A DNA stretch of 64,000 nt, from NCBI GenBank assembly GCA_003565155.1, contig PXDB01000041.1, positions 1-64,000 on the forward strand, read 5' to 3'. Each line of letters begins with the position of its first letter. Positions within the stretch are counted from its first letter, which is position 1. The stretch is from Nitriliruptoraceae bacterium (lineage in GTDB: Bacteria; Actinomycetota; Nitriliruptoria; Nitriliruptorales; Nitriliruptoraceae). The translations under genes were made by a program, and so were the position numbers. Of this stretch, positions 7,426 to 15,787 are shown piece after piece. Under the pieces are notes generated by a model. It searched no databases. It had not been told where the DNA came from and was given only the letters and a program-made list of their open reading frames with translations.

Positions 7426-7446
7426 GCAGCCGGAGGTGAACGACAC

Positions 7447-7475
7447 GGGGGCCGTGCGGTGACCGCACCGCCCCC
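7447..7475 (+). other. intercistronic hairpin between malE and malF
   Basis: GGGGGCCGTGCGG (7447-7459) and CCGCACCGCCCCC (7463-7475) form a 13-bp stem with one mismatch and a TGA loop, in the 122-bp gap after malE. No T-run follows. It could slow 3' decay of the malE message or act as a partial terminator, raising binding protein over permease. Confidence 0.6.
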
Positions 7476-7547
7476 GGCGCCGTCCAGGGGCCTGCCCGGC
7501 GGCGCGGTGCGACCCTCGGGTGCACCGGAGGATGACGGGAGCACATC

Positions 7548-9173
7548 ATGTCCAAGGCGCCCGCAGCGCGGGTGAGCTACGCCGACCGCCTGGCGGACCG
7601 GCTCGGAGCCGGCAGCGTCACCGGGCTGCTGCTGAAGCTCCTCTTCCTCGGTGTGGTCAACGGGCTGTCGCTGTACGCCGTCCTCACCCTGCTGCCGATG
7701 CGCGAGTGGACCCCGCTCGTGGTCGTGGTGCTCGCCACCGTCGCCATCGACTGGGTCTACCTCTCCTCCCGGCGGATCCCGCTCAAGTTCCTGATCCCCG
7801 GCACCATCGCCCTGCTCATCTTCCAGGTCTACCCGGTCCTCTACACCGGCTACATCGGCCTCACGAACTACGGCACCGGCAACGTCCTCAACGAGCAGCA
7901 GGCCATCGATCGGATCATCGCCGACTCGATCACGGTGCCGGACGACGCCATCCGCTACCAGTCGACACCCCTGGTGGACGACGCGGACGAGCTCGCGCTG
8001 CTCCTCACCGATCCCGAGGGCGAGATCTTCCTCGGTACCGGGGACGGGCTCACCACCCTCGAGGAGGGCGACATCGTCGGGGAGGGGGCGGACCGCCGCA
8101 TCCTCGACACCTACCGCCCCCTGACCCTGCGCGAGGTGGGCGACCGTGAGGCGGAGGTGCTCGCCTTCGCCGTACCGATCGACGCGGAGGACGTCGAGGA
8201 GCTCGCCGTCGATACGGAGGCGGACGCGATCAGCGTCCAGACCTTCAACACCGCCGCCGTGGCGATCCAACGCCTCGAGCACGACGCGGCGACCGGGGAG
8301 ATCGTCGACCTCGTGGACGGGACCGTCTACACCGCCATCGAGGGCACCTTCACCGCCGAGGACGGCTCGACGCTGCGGCCCGGCTTCCGGGAGTTCATCG
8401 GCTTCTCGAACTTCGAGCGCGTGCTGACCTCCCCAGCCATCCGCGGGCCCTTCATGCGGGTGTTCCTGTGGACCTTCGCCTTCGCGGTGCTGAGCGTGAT
8501 CACCACCTTCGTGCTCGGCCTCGCCCTGGCGCTGGCCCTCAACGACCCACGCCTGAAGCTGCGTCGCACCACCCGCTCGCTGCTGATCATCCCCTACGCC
8601 CTGCCTTCCTTCATGACCGCACTGATCTGGCGGGGGTTGATGAACACCTCCTTCGGGCCGATCAACGAGGTGCTCGGCGTCGACATCCCGTGGCTGACCA
8701 GCCAGGCGTTCGCGGGCGCGCTGCCGAAGGCGTCGGTGCTGCTGGTCAACCTGTGGCTCGGTTTCGGCTACATGTTCCTGATCACCACCGGTGCGCTCCA
8801 GGCCATGCCCGAGGAGGTCAAGGAGGCCGCCCGCGTCGACGGCGCCAGCGGCTGGCAGATCCTCAGGCGGATCACCCTGCCCCTGCTGCTGGTGGCGGTC
8901 GGGCCGCTGCTGATCGCGTCCTTCGCCTTCAACTTCAACAACTTCAACACCGTCTTCCTGCTCACCGGCGGCGGACCGCCCATCCAGGGCACGCTCACCC
9001 CGGCAGGCCACACCGACATCCTCATCAGCTTCAGCTCCCGCCTGGCCTTCGCCGGCGGACGCGGGCAGGACTTCGGGCTCGCGGCCGCGATCTCCACGAT
9101 CATCTTCTTCCTCGTGGCGATCTTCAGCTACATCGGCTTCAAGCGCACGAAGGTGCTGGAGGAGATCAACTGA
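7548..9173 (+). CDS. malF: maltose/maltodextrin ABC transporter permease MalF
   Basis: 541-aa inner-membrane permease. Three or more N-terminal membrane segments (about 25-105) precede a large extracytoplasmic loop (about 110-285), like the MalF P2 domain that contacts the binding protein. The binding-protein-dependent transport core follows, ending with the EAA loop EEVKEAARVDGASGWQ at about 423-438, where the ATPase docks. The segment FNNFNTVFLLTGGGPP is characteristic of MalF. The ATG start is preceded by GGGAG. The stop overlaps the malG start as TGATG, giving translational coupling. Confidence 0.93.
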   Translation: MSKAPAARVSYADRLADRLGAGSVTGLLLKLLFLGVVNGLSLYAVLTLLPMREWTPLVVVVLATVAIDWVYLSSRRIPLKFLIPGTIALLIFQVYPVLYTGYIGLTNYGTGNVLNEQQAIDRIIADSITVPDDAIRYQSTPLVDDADELALLLTDPEGEIFLGTGDGLTTLEEGDIVGEGADRRILDTYRPLTLREVGDREAEVLAFAVPIDAEDVEELAVDTEADAISVQTFNTAAVAIQRLEHDAATGEIVDLVDGTVYTAIEGTFTAEDGSTLRPGFREFIGFSNFERVLTSPAIRGPFMRVFLWTFAFAVLSVITTFVLGLALALALNDPRLKLRRTTRSLLIIPYALPSFMTALIWRGLMNTSFGPINEVLGVDIPWLTSQAFAGALPKASVLLVNLWLGFGYMFLITTGALQAMPEEVKEAARVDGASGWQILRRITLPLLLVAVGPLLIASFAFNFNNFNTVFLLTGGGPPIQGTLTPAGHTDILISFSSRLAFAGGRGQDFGLAAAISTIIFFLVAIFSYIGFKRTKVLEEIN

Positions 9174-10105
9174 TGGCCGTCGACCCCCTGGCACAGGCCG
9201 CCGAGCGCTCCACCTTCGATGCGGCGAGCTTCAAGCAGAGCGACACCGGGCCGAAGGGCCTGCGGTGGTGGCGCGAGGTCGGCTGGCGCTACATCGTCGG
9301 CGCGCTCGGCATCGCCTTCGCGCTGATGCCGGTGTACTTCGTGGCGCTGGCGTCGGTGTCGCCGACCGCGACCCTGCAGGGTGCGCAGCTGGTACCCCGC
9401 GCCGTCACGCTCGACAACTACCGCGAGCTGTTCGACTCCACACCCTTCTTCACCTGGCTGTGGAACTCCATCAAGATCGCGGGTGGTGCCGCGGTCGCCA
9501 ACATGTTCCTCTCCGCCATGGCCGCCTACGCCTTCGCCCGGCTGCGCTTCGCCGGTCGCCGGCCGGGGCTGCTGACGATCCTGCTGGTGCAGATGTTCCC
9601 CCAGCTGCTGGCCAACGTGGCGATCTTCCTGTTCCTAGTCAACGTCTCGAACTACTTCCCCTTCATGGGGTTCGGGACGCAGCTGGGGCTGTTCCTCGTC
9701 TACCTCGGTGGGGCACTGGGGACCAACACCTGGCTGATGAAGGGCTTCTTCGACACCGTGCCGAAGGAGCTGGACGAGTCGGCGCTGGTGGACGGCGCCA
9801 CCCACGGCCAGATCTTCCTGCGCATCATCCTGCCCCTGTCCCTGCCGATCCTGGTGGTCGCCGGGCTGCTCAGCTTCATCTTCCTGTTCAACGAGTTCAT
9901 CCTCGCCAGCATCCTGCTCGGCCAGGCTGACGACAACCAGACCCTGGCCACGGGGCTGTTCCGGTTCATCGACCAGAACTACGGCCAGCAGTGGGGTCCC
10001 TTCGCCGGGGGCGCACTGATCGGCTCCCTGCCCACCCTGCTGCTGTTCCTGTTCCTCCAGCGCTACATCGTCTCCGGTCTGACCGCCGGCGGCGTCAAGG
10101 GCTGA
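9173..10105 (+). CDS. malG: maltose/maltodextrin ABC transporter permease MalG
   Basis: 310-aa permease with six predicted membrane segments. It has the EAA loop PKELDESALVDGATHGQIF (about 195-213), where MalG proteins contact the ATPase, and the C-terminus LTAGGVKG, close to the AGGVKG tail typical of MalG. The ATG overlaps the malF stop by one base. The next gene starts 4 nt downstream, so all four maltodextrin genes are probably one transcript. Confidence 0.93.
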   Translation: MAVDPLAQAAERSTFDAASFKQSDTGPKGLRWWREVGWRYIVGALGIAFALMPVYFVALASVSPTATLQGAQLVPRAVTLDNYRELFDSTPFFTWLWNSIKIAGGAAVANMFLSAMAAYAFARLRFAGRRPGLLTILLVQMFPQLLANVAIFLFLVNVSNYFPFMGFGTQLGLFLVYLGGALGTNTWLMKGFFDTVPKELDESALVDGATHGQIFLRIILPLSLPILVVAGLLSFIFLFNEFILASILLGQADDNQTLATGLFRFIDQNYGQQWGPFAGGALIGSLPTLLLFLFLQRYIVSGLTAGGVKG

Positions 10106-10109
10106 CCGG

Positions 10110-12032
10110 GTGCCGGACGAGCTCCTCCAGCCCCACCACACGGCGTCCTCGGCCCACGTCGCGACCCCCGCCGATCTGGTCGCGGCCACGCCGGCGATCG
10201 GTGACCGCACCCTGCTCAGGGTCGAGGTGCCCCACGTCAGCGGCTTCGACGAGGTGCACCTGCGCAGCGTCGAGGACGGCGAGCCGGTCTACCGGCAGGC
10301 GCGCCGGGTCCATCGCGGCAGCGCCGTCGCTGTGTACGAGGTGGAGCTGACCCAGGTCACCCCGACCCAGTGCTACCGCTTCCAGCTGCTTGGATCTACA
10401 GGGGCCGCGTGGCTGACCGCCGCAGGGCTGTGGCACCACGACGTCCCGGACGCCTACGACTTCCGCCTGCTGGCCAGCCCGCCACCGCCGAGCTGGGTTG
10501 CGGACGCGGCGCTCTACCAGGTCTTCCCGGACCGGTTCGCGCGGGCCGGGGTCAGCCAGGCGTGGCCCGACTGGGCCGAGCCGGCGGCCTGGGACGATCC
10601 CGTCGCCACGGGCCCCCCCGGCTCGATGCGCCAGCTCTACGGCGGTGATCTCCCCGGCATCGTCGAACACCTCGCGCACCTGGCCGCGCTCGGCGTGGAC
10701 GGGGTCTACCTCACCCCGGTCTTCCCGTCGATCCAGAACCACCGCTACGCCGCCGCCGCCTTCGACGAGGTGGATCCCTTCCTCGGCGGTGACGTGGCGC
10801 TGGCCGAGCTGTCCTCCGCCCTCCACGCCCGGGGGATGCGCCTGCTCGGGGACCTGACCCTGAACCACTCGGGGTCCACCCACCCGTGGTTCCTCGCCGC
10901 CCAGGCAGACCCGGACGCGCCCGAGGCCGGCTTTTACCACTTCGAGGAGCACCCGCACCGTTACCTGGCCTGGCAGGGGGTGCCGACCCTGCCGAAGTTC
11001 GACCACCGTGACTCGGAGCTGCGGCGGCGGCTGTACGAGGGGCCGGACTCGGTCGCCGCCCGCTACCTCGGCGCGCCCTTCCACCTCGACGGGTGGCGGA
11101 TCGACGCGGCGAACATGGCGGGGCGCCAGGGCGAGGTGGACCGCTCCGCCGCACTGCGGGCGGCCCTGCTGGCGACCGCCGCGGAGGTGCGCGACGACGC
11201 CTACCTGCTGGCCGAGCACTGCCACGATGCCACCGCCGACCTCCAGGCCGACGGGTGGCACGGCACGATGGACTACACCGGCTTCACCCGGCCGGTGTGG
11301 AGCTGGCTCGTCGACCCCGCCCGTGAGGTCCGTCTCCTCGGCCCCCCGGCGCCGGTGCGACCCACACCCGGGGCGACCGTGGCGGCGGTGATGGACCTGG
11401 TCCGTGGCCAGCTGCCCTGGCGCAGCGTGGTGCACTCGATGACCCTGCTTGGATCCCACGACACGGCCCGCTGGGCACACGTCGCTGGGGACCGGGACCG
11501 GCGTCACGTGGGACTGGTGTGGTTGCTGACCTTCGCCGGGGTGCCGTCGCTGTTCTACGGCGACGAGATCGGGCTCGGCGCTCCTGATGTCGCCGCATCT
11601 GCCGGCGCTCCTGATGTCGCCGCATCTGCCGGCGCTCCTGATGTCGTGACCCGGCAACCGATGCCCTGGGACGATCCGCAACGGTGGGACCAGGCGACCC
11701 TGGCGCTCACCCGCCGGCTGCTCGGCATCCGTCGCGCCAGCCCCGCCCTTCGCCGCGGCGGGGTGCGCTGGGCCCACCTCGAGGACGACGCGATCGTCTA
11801 TCTCCGCGAGCACCCGGAGGAGCGCATCCTCGTCGCCCTGACCCGGGCGGCGGTGCGGACCATCGAGTTGGACGCCCGGGTGTTGGCGCTCACGCCCGGT
11901 GAGCAGCTGCCGGCCCTGCTGGACCATCCTGGGCTGGTCCCTCAGGATGGGATCCTCCGGCTGCCGGCGGTGGACGGGCCCACCGGTCGCGTGTGGCGGT
12001 TGCCGGCCAGCGGCTACGCCCCGGTCGCGTAG
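10110..12032 (+). CDS. GH13 alpha-glucan hydrolase (neopullulanase/maltodextrinase-like)
   Basis: 640 aa with no signal peptide, so probably cytoplasmic hydrolysis of imported maltodextrin. An N-terminal beta domain (1-125) is of the neopullulanase type. The catalytic (beta/alpha)8 barrel starts near ADAALYQVFPDRF. The four GH13 regions are intact: DLTLNH (248-253), GWRIDAAN with nucleophile Asp332, LLAEH with acid/base Glu369, and LGSHD with Asp461. A tandem repeat inserts about 20 residues (APDVAASAG units, 491-512) between FYGDEIGLG and the substrate-side QPMPWDDP loop. The GTG start lies 4 nt after malG and completes the operon. Exact specificity (neopullulanase, cyclomaltodextrinase or maltogenic amylase) is open. 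Confidence 0.88.
   Translation: MPDELLQPHHTASSAHVATPADLVAATPAIGDRTLLRVEVPHVSGFDEVHLRSVEDGEPVYRQARRVHRGSAVAVYEVELTQVTPTQCYRFQLLGSTGAAWLTAAGLWHHDVPDAYDFRLLASPPPPSWVADAALYQVFPDRFARAGVSQAWPDWAEPAAWDDPVATGPPGSMRQLYGGDLPGIVEHLAHLAALGVDGVYLTPVFPSIQNHRYAAAAFDEVDPFLGGDVALAELSSALHARGMRLLGDLTLNHSGSTHPWFLAAQADPDAPEAGFYHFEEHPHRYLAWQGVPTLPKFDHRDSELRRRLYEGPDSVAARYLGAPFHLDGWRIDAANMAGRQGEVDRSAALRAALLATAAEVRDDAYLLAEHCHDATADLQADGWHGTMDYTGFTRPVWSWLVDPAREVRLLGPPAPVRPTPGATVAAVMDLVRGQLPWRSVVHSMTLLGSHDTARWAHVAGDRDRRHVGLVWLLTFAGVPSLFYGDEIGLGAPDVAASAGAPDVAASAGAPDVVTRQPMPWDDPQRWDQATLALTRRLLGIRRASPALRRGGVRWAHLEDDAIVYLREHPEERILVALTRAAVRTIELDARVLALTPGEQLPALLDHPGLVPQDGILRLPAVDGPTGRVWRLPASGYAPVA
11577..11646 (+). repeat. 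27-bp in-frame tandem repeat in the GH13 gene
   Basis: Two exact 27-bp copies (11577-11603, 11604-11630) beginning GGCGCTCCTGATG, plus a 16-bp third copy (11631-11646). Each unit encodes the nonapeptide APDVAASAG. The array sits in a loop beside the active site after the GDEIGL motif. Confidence 0.95.
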
Positions 12033-12035
12033 GGT
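12030..12035 (+). promoter_or_regulatory. candidate -10 box (TAGGGT) for the gamma-glutamyltransferase gene
   Basis: TAGGGT overlaps the TAG stop of the GH13 gene and lies 27 nt before the ggt start, so ggt could be transcribed separately from the maltose operon. No -35 is seen. Confidence 0.35.
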
Positions 12036-12062
12036 CCGACGCACCGCGCCCGAGGAGCTCGC

Positions 12063-13649
12063 GTGCCCGCTGTGACCCGACGCTTCCCCCACGGCTGCGT
12101 GGTCAGCCCGCACCACCTCGCCTCGGCCGCGGGACAGCGGGTCCTGGCGGACGGCGGCAACGCGGTGGACGCCGCTGTGGCCGCCAACCTGGTGCTGGCC
12201 GTGGTCACGCCGTACTACTGCGGTGTCGGCGGCGACCTGCTGGCCCAGGTATGGGACGGTGCGGCCCACGGGGTGACCAGCATCGGACGTGCGCCGGCGG
12301 GTGCCACCGTCGACGCGGTCACCCGCGCTATCGAGGACGGGTACGGCGATCCGTCGGTGGCGCACGCGGGGACCGCGGGGATGCCGATGTTCGGGGCGCT
12401 GCCGGTGACGGTGCCCGGAGCGGTCGCGGGCTGGTTCCACCTGCTGGAGCGGTGGGGGACGCGCAGCTTCGGGGAGCTGTCCACCGCGGCGCGGCGGCTG
12501 GCGACGGACGGGTTCGAGATCACCCGTCAGACCGGCGTCCGGGTGGACCACGCCCGGACACGGCTCGGCGGGGAACCCGGTTGGGACGACCACTACGGGC
12601 GGATGCGCGCAGGGACCCGGTTCGCGCAGCCGGAGCTGGCGGCCACGCTGACCCGGTTGGCGGAGGACGGGCCGGCGGTGCTGTACCGCGGCCAGCTCGC
12701 CGAGGCGATCGCCGGGACCCTCCAGGCCCGCGGGTCCACGATGACCGTGGAGGACCTCGCCTCCCACGAGGTCGACGAACCCGACCCCCTCCGCGGGCGC
12801 TACCGCGACGTCGAGGTGCTGGAGCTGCCGCCGCCGACCCAGGGGGTGACCGCGCTGACGGCGCTGGCCGTCGCCGACGCCCTCGGTCCCCTTCCCGAGG
12901 ACCCTGGGCTGGCCGCCCACCTGCAGGTGGAGGCGGTCCGGGCGGCGATGGCCGACCGCCAGGAGCACCTCGCCGACCCGGACGCGATGCGCACCACGGC
13001 TGCGCAGCTCCTGGCCCCGGACCGCATCGCCGCGCTGGCAGCTGGCGTGGACCACGCGCAGGCGGCGGCGTGGCCGCCCGCCCGGCCGGCGCCCGGCGGC
13101 ACCGCCTACCTGTGCGCGGCGGACGGCGACGGCCTGCTGGTCAGCCTGATCCAGTCCAACTTCGTCGGTTTCGGCTCCGGTGTGGTGGTCCCCGGGACCG
13201 GCATCGGTCTGCACGACCGGGGCGCGCACTTCAGCCTCGATGCGACCGATCCCGCGGCGATCGCCCCCGGCAAGCGGCCACTGCACACGCTCATCCCCGG
13301 TCTCGCCCTGCGCGACGGCCGGCCGTGGCTGGTGTTCGGGACCATGGGTGGGGACGGCCAGCCCCAGATCCACCTCCAGCTGCTCTCCCAGCTCCTGGAC
13401 CGCGACGCCGGGCTCGCAACGGCGTTGGACGCGCCACGCTACATCGTCGACGTGGCCGACGGTGCGGTGGCCGTGGAGTCCCGCGCCACGGCCGCGGTGT
13501 TCCAGGGGCTCGCGGACCGGGGCCACGTCGTCCAGGGGCTGGCACCCTACGACGACCGCGCGGGGCACGCGCACCTGATCGAGGTGGGCCTGCACGGCTA
13601 CGCCGCGGCATCCGATCCACGCTGCGACGGTGCCGCGATCGGCTGGTGA
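12063..13649 (+). CDS. ggt: gamma-glutamyltransferase family protein (YwrD-like Ntn hydrolase)
   Basis: 528-aa N-terminal-nucleophile hydrolase precursor that cleaves itself to expose a Thr and acts on gamma-glutamyl bonds. No signal peptide is seen. The large subunit has ADGGNAVDAAVAANLVLAVV. The likely processing site is Gly-Thr347 (GGTAYLCAADGDG), followed by the small-subunit motif GFGSGVVVPGTG and the oxyanion region GTMGGDGQPQIHLQ. These features match the YwrD-like branch, not the classical secreted enzyme. GTG start at 12063 with GAGGAG 6 nt upstream. An oxoprolinase-like gene pair and a P60 endopeptidase lie on the opposite strand just downstream. Physiological substrate unknown. Confidence 0.87.
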   Translation: MPAVTRRFPHGCVVSPHHLASAAGQRVLADGGNAVDAAVAANLVLAVVTPYYCGVGGDLLAQVWDGAAHGVTSIGRAPAGATVDAVTRAIEDGYGDPSVAHAGTAGMPMFGALPVTVPGAVAGWFHLLERWGTRSFGELSTAARRLATDGFEITRQTGVRVDHARTRLGGEPGWDDHYGRMRAGTRFAQPELAATLTRLAEDGPAVLYRGQLAEAIAGTLQARGSTMTVEDLASHEVDEPDPLRGRYRDVEVLELPPPTQGVTALTALAVADALGPLPEDPGLAAHLQVEAVRAAMADRQEHLADPDAMRTTAAQLLAPDRIAALAAGVDHAQAAAWPPARPAPGGTAYLCAADGDGLLVSLIQSNFVGFGSGVVVPGTGIGLHDRGAHFSLDATDPAAIAPGKRPLHTLIPGLALRDGRPWLVFGTMGGDGQPQIHLQLLSQLLDRDAGLATALDAPRYIVDVADGAVAVESRATAAVFQGLADRGHVVQGLAPYDDRAGHAHLIEVGLHGYAAASDPRCDGAAIGW

Positions 13650-13678
13650 CGCGGCAGTGGGCTGAAGGAGCGAGCAGG

Positions 13679-13897
13679 ATGGCCAGGACGCGCACGGTGC
13701 AGCTGGGGCAGTTCGTGGACGAGAACGCCGATCGGATCGTCGATCGGCTGGAGGCGGCCGGGATCGAGCACTGGGCGAAGCGCCCCGGTGGCCTCACCCG
13801 GGTGCTGTCGGCCGCGGACTGGGGCGTCCGCATCTTCGTGGACGCCGACGCGTTGGAGCAGGCGCAGCGGATCGCCGCCGAGGTGACCGGGGACTAG
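13679..13897 (+). CDS. small DUF2007-like protein
   Basis: 72-aa soluble protein downstream of the gamma-glutamyltransferase gene. The ATG at 13679 follows GAAGGAG by 8 nt. Segments RLEAAGIEHWAKRPGG and VRIFVDADALEQAQRI resemble small alpha/beta DUF2007-type (putative signal-transducing) proteins, in which a short helix and a strand precede a DADALEQA-like segment. The match is from memory and weak. Coding potential is supported by the strong ribosome site and close spacing (29 nt) to the upstream stop. Confidence 0.65.
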   Translation: MARTRTVQLGQFVDENADRIVDRLEAAGIEHWAKRPGGLTRVLSAADWGVRIFVDADALEQAQRIAAEVTGD

Positions 13898-13946
13898 CGC
13901 CGCAGCCGGTGCGTCGAGGTTGCCGTCGTCCACACCCGTTCTGGGG

Positions 13947-14132
13947 CTACGGCTGCCGTTCGCCGTCGCGGCGCCAGCCCGCGTCGCTGTAGTCGAAGAA
14001 CCGGCGCAGCCCCGGCTGGGCCGCCGAGGAGGAGGGCACGTCGAAGTCGCCCTCGGCCTCCCGTTGCCGGAGCCGACGGGCGAGGATGCCCATGCCGGCA
14101 GCGAAGGCGGCGATGGGGAGCAGGGGGTTCAC
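13947..14132 (-). CDS. small membrane-anchored protein (hypothetical)
   Basis: 61-aa predicted protein downstream of hyuB on the same strand. The GTG at 14132 is preceded by GGAGG. The first 20 residues (NPLLPIAAFAAGMGILARRL) form one hydrophobic segment followed by Arg-rich residues, then a soluble tail with GLRRFFDYSDAGW. I recognise no family. It could be the last gene of the P60-hyuA-hyuB operon or a spurious ORF. The ribosome site and N-terminal membrane anchor favour a real gene. Confidence 0.5.
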   Translation of the reverse strand: MNPLLPIAAFAAGMGILARRLRQREAEGDFDVPSSSAAQPGLRRFFDYSDAGWRRDGERQP

Positions 14133-14200
14133 GAGGACCTCCGGGATCGCGTATGGGCAGCATCGCACGGTACGCGCGCCGTCCGGCCACGCCACGTCCG

Positions 14201-15787
14201 TCAGGCGGTGCCGTACCCACCCCCACCGGGCGTCTCCACCACCAGCCGGTCACCGCGGGCCAGGCGCACGGTGGCCTTGGGCGCCAGGGGCTCCTCGGTG
14301 CCGTCGGCCCGCACCACCAGGTTGCGTCCCACCGCCCCCGGTCCGCCGCCAGCGGCCCCCGGCGGCGCGTGACGGCGGCGTTCGGTCACCACCGAGGCGG
14401 TCGCATCGTCGGTCACCACCTCGATGACGCGGCGCAGGCCCTCACCTCCCCGCGACGCGCCCGCCCCGCCGGAGCCCTCCCGCAGGCGGTACTCGACGAC
14501 CCGGAGCGGGTAGGCCAGCTCGAAGGCCTCCACGGGGGTGTTGCGGGTGTTGGTCATGTGCGAGTGGGTGCCGTCGGCCCCCGGCCCCCAGGGGCCCGCG
14601 CCGGTGCCACCCGCCAGCGTCTCGTAGTAGGTGAAGGCCAGCCCGGTCCGCGGGTCGCTCCCGCCGAACAGGGTGTTGTTCATCGTCCCCTGGCTCGCGG
14701 CACCCACCCGCCCTTCGGCCAGCACGGCGAAGGCGGCCAGGAGCACGTCCACGATCCGCTGCGAGGTCTCCACGTTGCCGGCCGCCACCGCGGCGGGCGG
14801 CCGGGCGTCCACGATGGTGCCGGGTGTGGTCTCGAGCGTCAGCGCCCGGCGGAGCCCGTCGTTGGCCGGCAGGTCCGGCGCGGCCACGGCCCGAAGCGCG
14901 TACACGGCCGCGGACAGGGTCACCGCCACGGGCGCGTTGACGTTGCCGGCCACCTGGAGGTCGCTGCCCGTCAGGTCACAGGTCACGTGCCCGTCGCGCA
15001 GGGTCACCGTCGCGCGGATGGCGATGTCCTCGGTGCCGGCGCCGTCGTCGTCGAGGAGATCCTCCGCGGTGACGCTGCCCTCCGGCAGCTGCCGCAGCGC
15101 CGCGACGACGCGGCGTTCGGCGTGGTCCAGGGTGGCGGCCATGGCGGCCGCCAGCTCCGCGCGGCCCTGCTGCCCGGCGAGGTCACGGAGGCGACGGGCG
15201 GCGAGGTGGTTGGCGCCGACCTGGGCACGCAGGTCACCGAGCCGCTCCGTCGGTGTGCGGGTATTGGTCAGCAGGAGCCGTACGAGGTCGTCCTGCTCCG
15301 CTCCCGCCACGTGCAGGCGGACCGGTGGGATCCGGATCCCCTCGGCGACGACGTCCACCCGCCCGGTGGGCATCGACCCGGGTGTCGCACCACCGACGTC
15401 GGAGTGGTGGGCACGGTTGGCGACGAAGCCGAGCAGGTGACCGTCAGCGTCGTGGACCGGGGCGACCAGGGTCCAGTCCGGCAGGTGCGTGCCACCGGCG
15501 TAGGCGTCGGAGACCAGGACCTGGTCACCGGGGCCGAGCTCGGGGAACCGCTCCCGCGCGGCAGCGACGGACAGCGGCATGGAGCCGAGGTGGACGGGGA
15601 TGTGCTCCGCTTGGGCGACGAGCTGTCCGGCGGCGTCGAACACCGCGGTGGAGCAGTCCATGCGCTCCTTGATGTTGGGGGAGTAGGCCGTGCGGCGCAG
15701 GGCCGCGCCGGCCTCCTCCGCGAGCTGGGCCAGGGCGTTGCGCACCACCTCGAGGGTGACGGGATCCACCGCTGCCGGGTCCGTCAC
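14201..15787 (-). CDS. hyuB: hydantoinase B / 5-oxoprolinase beta-type subunit
   Basis: 528-aa subunit of an ATP-dependent lactamase of the HyuA/HyuB family (5-oxoproline, hydantoin or related ring opening). Typical blocks: DPVTLEVVRNAL near the start, RTAYSPNIKERMDCSTAVFD, HIPVHLGSMPLSV, GTHLPDWTLVAPV, FVANRAHHSDVGG, YYETLAGGTGAG, GTHSHMTNTRNTPVE and the C-terminal GGGGYG. The GTG at 15787 overlaps the hyuA stop by 4 bases (GTGA), so the two are translationally coupled. The precise ring substrate cannot be told from sequence. Confidence 0.9.
   Translation of the reverse strand: MTDPAAVDPVTLEVVRNALAQLAEEAGAALRRTAYSPNIKERMDCSTAVFDAAGQLVAQAEHIPVHLGSMPLSVAAARERFPELGPGDQVLVSDAYAGGTHLPDWTLVAPVHDADGHLLGFVANRAHHSDVGGATPGSMPTGRVDVVAEGIRIPPVRLHVAGAEQDDLVRLLLTNTRTPTERLGDLRAQVGANHLAARRLRDLAGQQGRAELAAAMAATLDHAERRVVAALRQLPEGSVTAEDLLDDDGAGTEDIAIRATVTLRDGHVTCDLTGSDLQVAGNVNAPVAVTLSAAVYALRAVAAPDLPANDGLRRALTLETTPGTIVDARPPAAVAAGNVETSQRIVDVLLAAFAVLAEGRVGAASQGTMNNTLFGGSDPRTGLAFTYYETLAGGTGAGPWGPGADGTHSHMTNTRNTPVEAFELAYPLRVVEYRLREGSGGAGASRGGEGLRRVIEVVTDDATASVVTERRRHAPPGAAGGGPGAVGRNLVVRADGTEEPLAPKATVRLARGDRLVVETPGGGGYGTA

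Noticed and set aside
10095-13595. Long minus-strand open frame of more than 1,100 codons opposite the GH13 and ggt genes
   Set aside because: It is antisense to two genes with intact catalytic motifs, is Arg/Gly/His-rich without any domain, and exists because stops are rare in GC-rich antisense frames.
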